From the NCBI GenBank assembly GCA_035540935.1, contig DATLFS010000066.1:1-6458 (forward strand): 6,458 nt of DNA. Direction: 5' to 3'. The stretch comes from DATLFS01 sp035540935. Lineage in GTDB: Bacteria > Actinomycetota > CADDZG01 > WHSQ01. Within the stretch, counting starts at the first letter, position 1; every line of letters starts with the position of its first letter. This document shows, in pieces, positions 5,365-6,458 of the stretch. The notes below the pieces were generated by a model. It was not told the DNA's origin. It did not search any database and saw only the letters and a list, made by a program, of their open reading frames with translations. Position numbers and translations under genes: made by a program.

Positions 5365-6458
5365 GAGGTGCTGCGGGAACGCAGAAAGTCCTTTCCGATC
5401 ACGATGGTCAGATCCACACTACCCTGCTCCTGAGCCGAAACCTGCACCCTTCCCACCCGCAGAAGCGCTTTCGCGCGGCGCGCCGCATCCAAGCCTGCTT
5501 CGCTCCGGTCGTAGGTGACGATAAGCGTCCGTTTGTAGTCGAGCCGCGGGGCGTTGCCGGTGAGCGCCACGCGGAACCCATTGCCGACCAATCGTTCGGC
5601 CGCCTCCTGTCCGATCCCCGGGACGCCGTTGCCGTTCAGTATCTGCACCGCGATCAGATCCTCGTCCGCCGCGGTGCCGCCGAGCGTCTGAGCGAGGAAG
5701 GCCTCGATCTCGGCCCGGTCCGCCGCGTAGAGCTCTCCGCCGCCCACGCTCACCTGACGCACGGGCAGTATCGAGAGCGTGCGGCGCTCGGGCGCGGTGG
5801 CGGCGACCATCTCCAGCAGCGCGGCGATCTCGTCACCGGGCACGTCCGCCCGCTCGAGGGCGGTGGCCGCGGCCCGCACCTGCTCGCCCAAAGCCTCGGG
5901 CGAATCCTCGTAGGCATCAAGAAGGCCGTCCCACACGGCGAGGTGGCGCGAGCCAAGCTCGACCTGATCGCCGTCGAGGCCGGGGGTGAACAGCAACTGC
6001 GTGAGGTTCGATGCAGACAACCGCTGGGCACCTGAGCGGAAAACGATGCGGGCCCTGCCGCGACCCGCCGCAACCTTCACCTCGCGCGGGACATCGACTT
6101 CAAGCGGCGCGACCGTGGCCATCAGTCGTTCGGTGTCGGCCGCCGTCAGATGAACGTGCGCGTCGATCTCGATGCCGAGGAGATTCTCGGCAGCGACTCG
6201 CAGCAGGGGAACTCCTCCTTCGAGAGCCTCCCCCACGCCCAAGAGGCCGCGGCCGGGGACCTCCACCGCGGTCGCCGCCGGGATGTAGATGATCGCTGCG
6301 GTGTCGTCGTCCTCGTCCACGGATAACAGCGTCAGGAAGCGTGCCGGGTCGCCCTCGCGTGGAGACCCGAAGAACAGGGCGGACGACACCGCGTCCTCAC
6401 CGGCCGGCGGGATGCCGGAGGGTCGCCGCGCAGAAGGCTCCTCACCGGTCTGACGCAG
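5361..6458 (-). CDS. LCP-like (LytR-CpsA-Psr) protein with C-terminal LytR_C domain, cut by window edge
   Basis: The frame is open from the right edge for 365 residues, so the N-terminus, where a membrane anchor is expected, is missing; GTG 6389 is in frame but lies within the domain and is unlikely to be the start. The first half (FLTLLSVDEDDDTAAIIYIP, then LLRVAAENLLGIEIDAHVHL) follows the layout of the LCP domain, which transfers wall polymers from lipid carriers to peptidoglycan outside the membrane. The usual IPRD motif is here IPAAT, so the arginine that contacts the pyrophosphate is absent and the domain may be inactive. The last 100 residues or so are a LytR_C domain (IAVQILNGNGVPGIGQEAAE, GFRVALTGNA, TIVIGKDF). 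The stop overlaps the rsfS start by 4 nt. The LytR_C call is strong; the LCP-like call rests on weak similarity and context. Confidence 0.82.
   Translation of the reverse strand: MRQTGEEPSARRPSGIPPAGEDAVSSALFFGSPREGDPARFLTLLSVDEDDDTAAIIYIPAATAVEVPGRGLLGVGEALEGGVPLLRVAAENLLGIEIDAHVHLTAADTERLMATVAPLEVDVPREVKVAAGRGRARIVFRSGAQRLSASNLTQLLFTPGLDGDQVELGSRHLAVWDGLLDAYEDSPEALGEQVRAAATALERADVPGDEIAALLEMVAATAPERRTLSILPVRQVSVGGGELYAADRAEIEAFLAQTLGGTAADEDLIAVQILNGNGVPGIGQEAAERLVGNGFRVALTGNAPRLDYKRTLIVTYDRSEAGLDAARRAKALLRVGRVQVSAQEQGSVDLTIVIGKDFLRSRSTS

Overview
The window is a dense, GC-rich bacterial chromosome segment, most likely from an actinobacterium, perhaps a deep or uncultured lineage. This is inferred from the strong GC bias at third codon positions, an arsenate reductase of the mycothiol-dependent actinobacterial kind, a LytR_C-domain protein next to rsfS, and the mix of ATG and GTG starts with few clear Shine-Dalgarno sequences. 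I see no insertion sequence, integrase, phage gene, CRISPR array or antibiotic-resistance cassette.

Layout from left to right. The minus-strand start of an ABC-F ATPase (1-380) runs off the left edge. Divergent from it is a plus-strand RecQ-family helicase (479-2113) with an unusual C-terminal layout. A 223-bp gap (2114-2336) holds three inverted repeats and a weak promoter candidate. The plus-strand gene at 2337-3851 encodes an apparent fusion of a HAD phosphatase domain to a GDPD/menorin-like phosphodiesterase barrel. Its stop lies 3 bp from the stop of a convergent minus-strand arsC-like gene (3855-4280). Next comes a minus-strand tRNA-Ala(GGC) at 4350-4422. The right end is a minus-strand cluster read from right to left: a truncated LCP/LytR_C envelope protein (5361 to the right edge), rsfS (4972-5364) and a small arginine-rich protein of unknown function (4464-5000). 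These three are joined by 4-nt and 29-nt overlaps, so they almost certainly share a transcript.

How the genes fit together. The right-hand cluster resembles a common actinobacterial arrangement in which a LytR-type gene precedes the ribosome silencing factor gene; nadD would be expected just beyond the right edge, but that is inference. Translation is a loose theme: ABC-F factor, tRNA-Ala, RsfS and a basic, possibly RNA-binding protein. RecQ (DNA repair) and ArsC (arsenate detoxification) are typical housekeeping or stress genes. The least familiar items are the HAD-phosphodiesterase fusion, the RecQ variant, the arginine-rich protein, and the LCP-like domain that lacks its usual arginine. 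There is no clear evidence of a new defence or mobile system.
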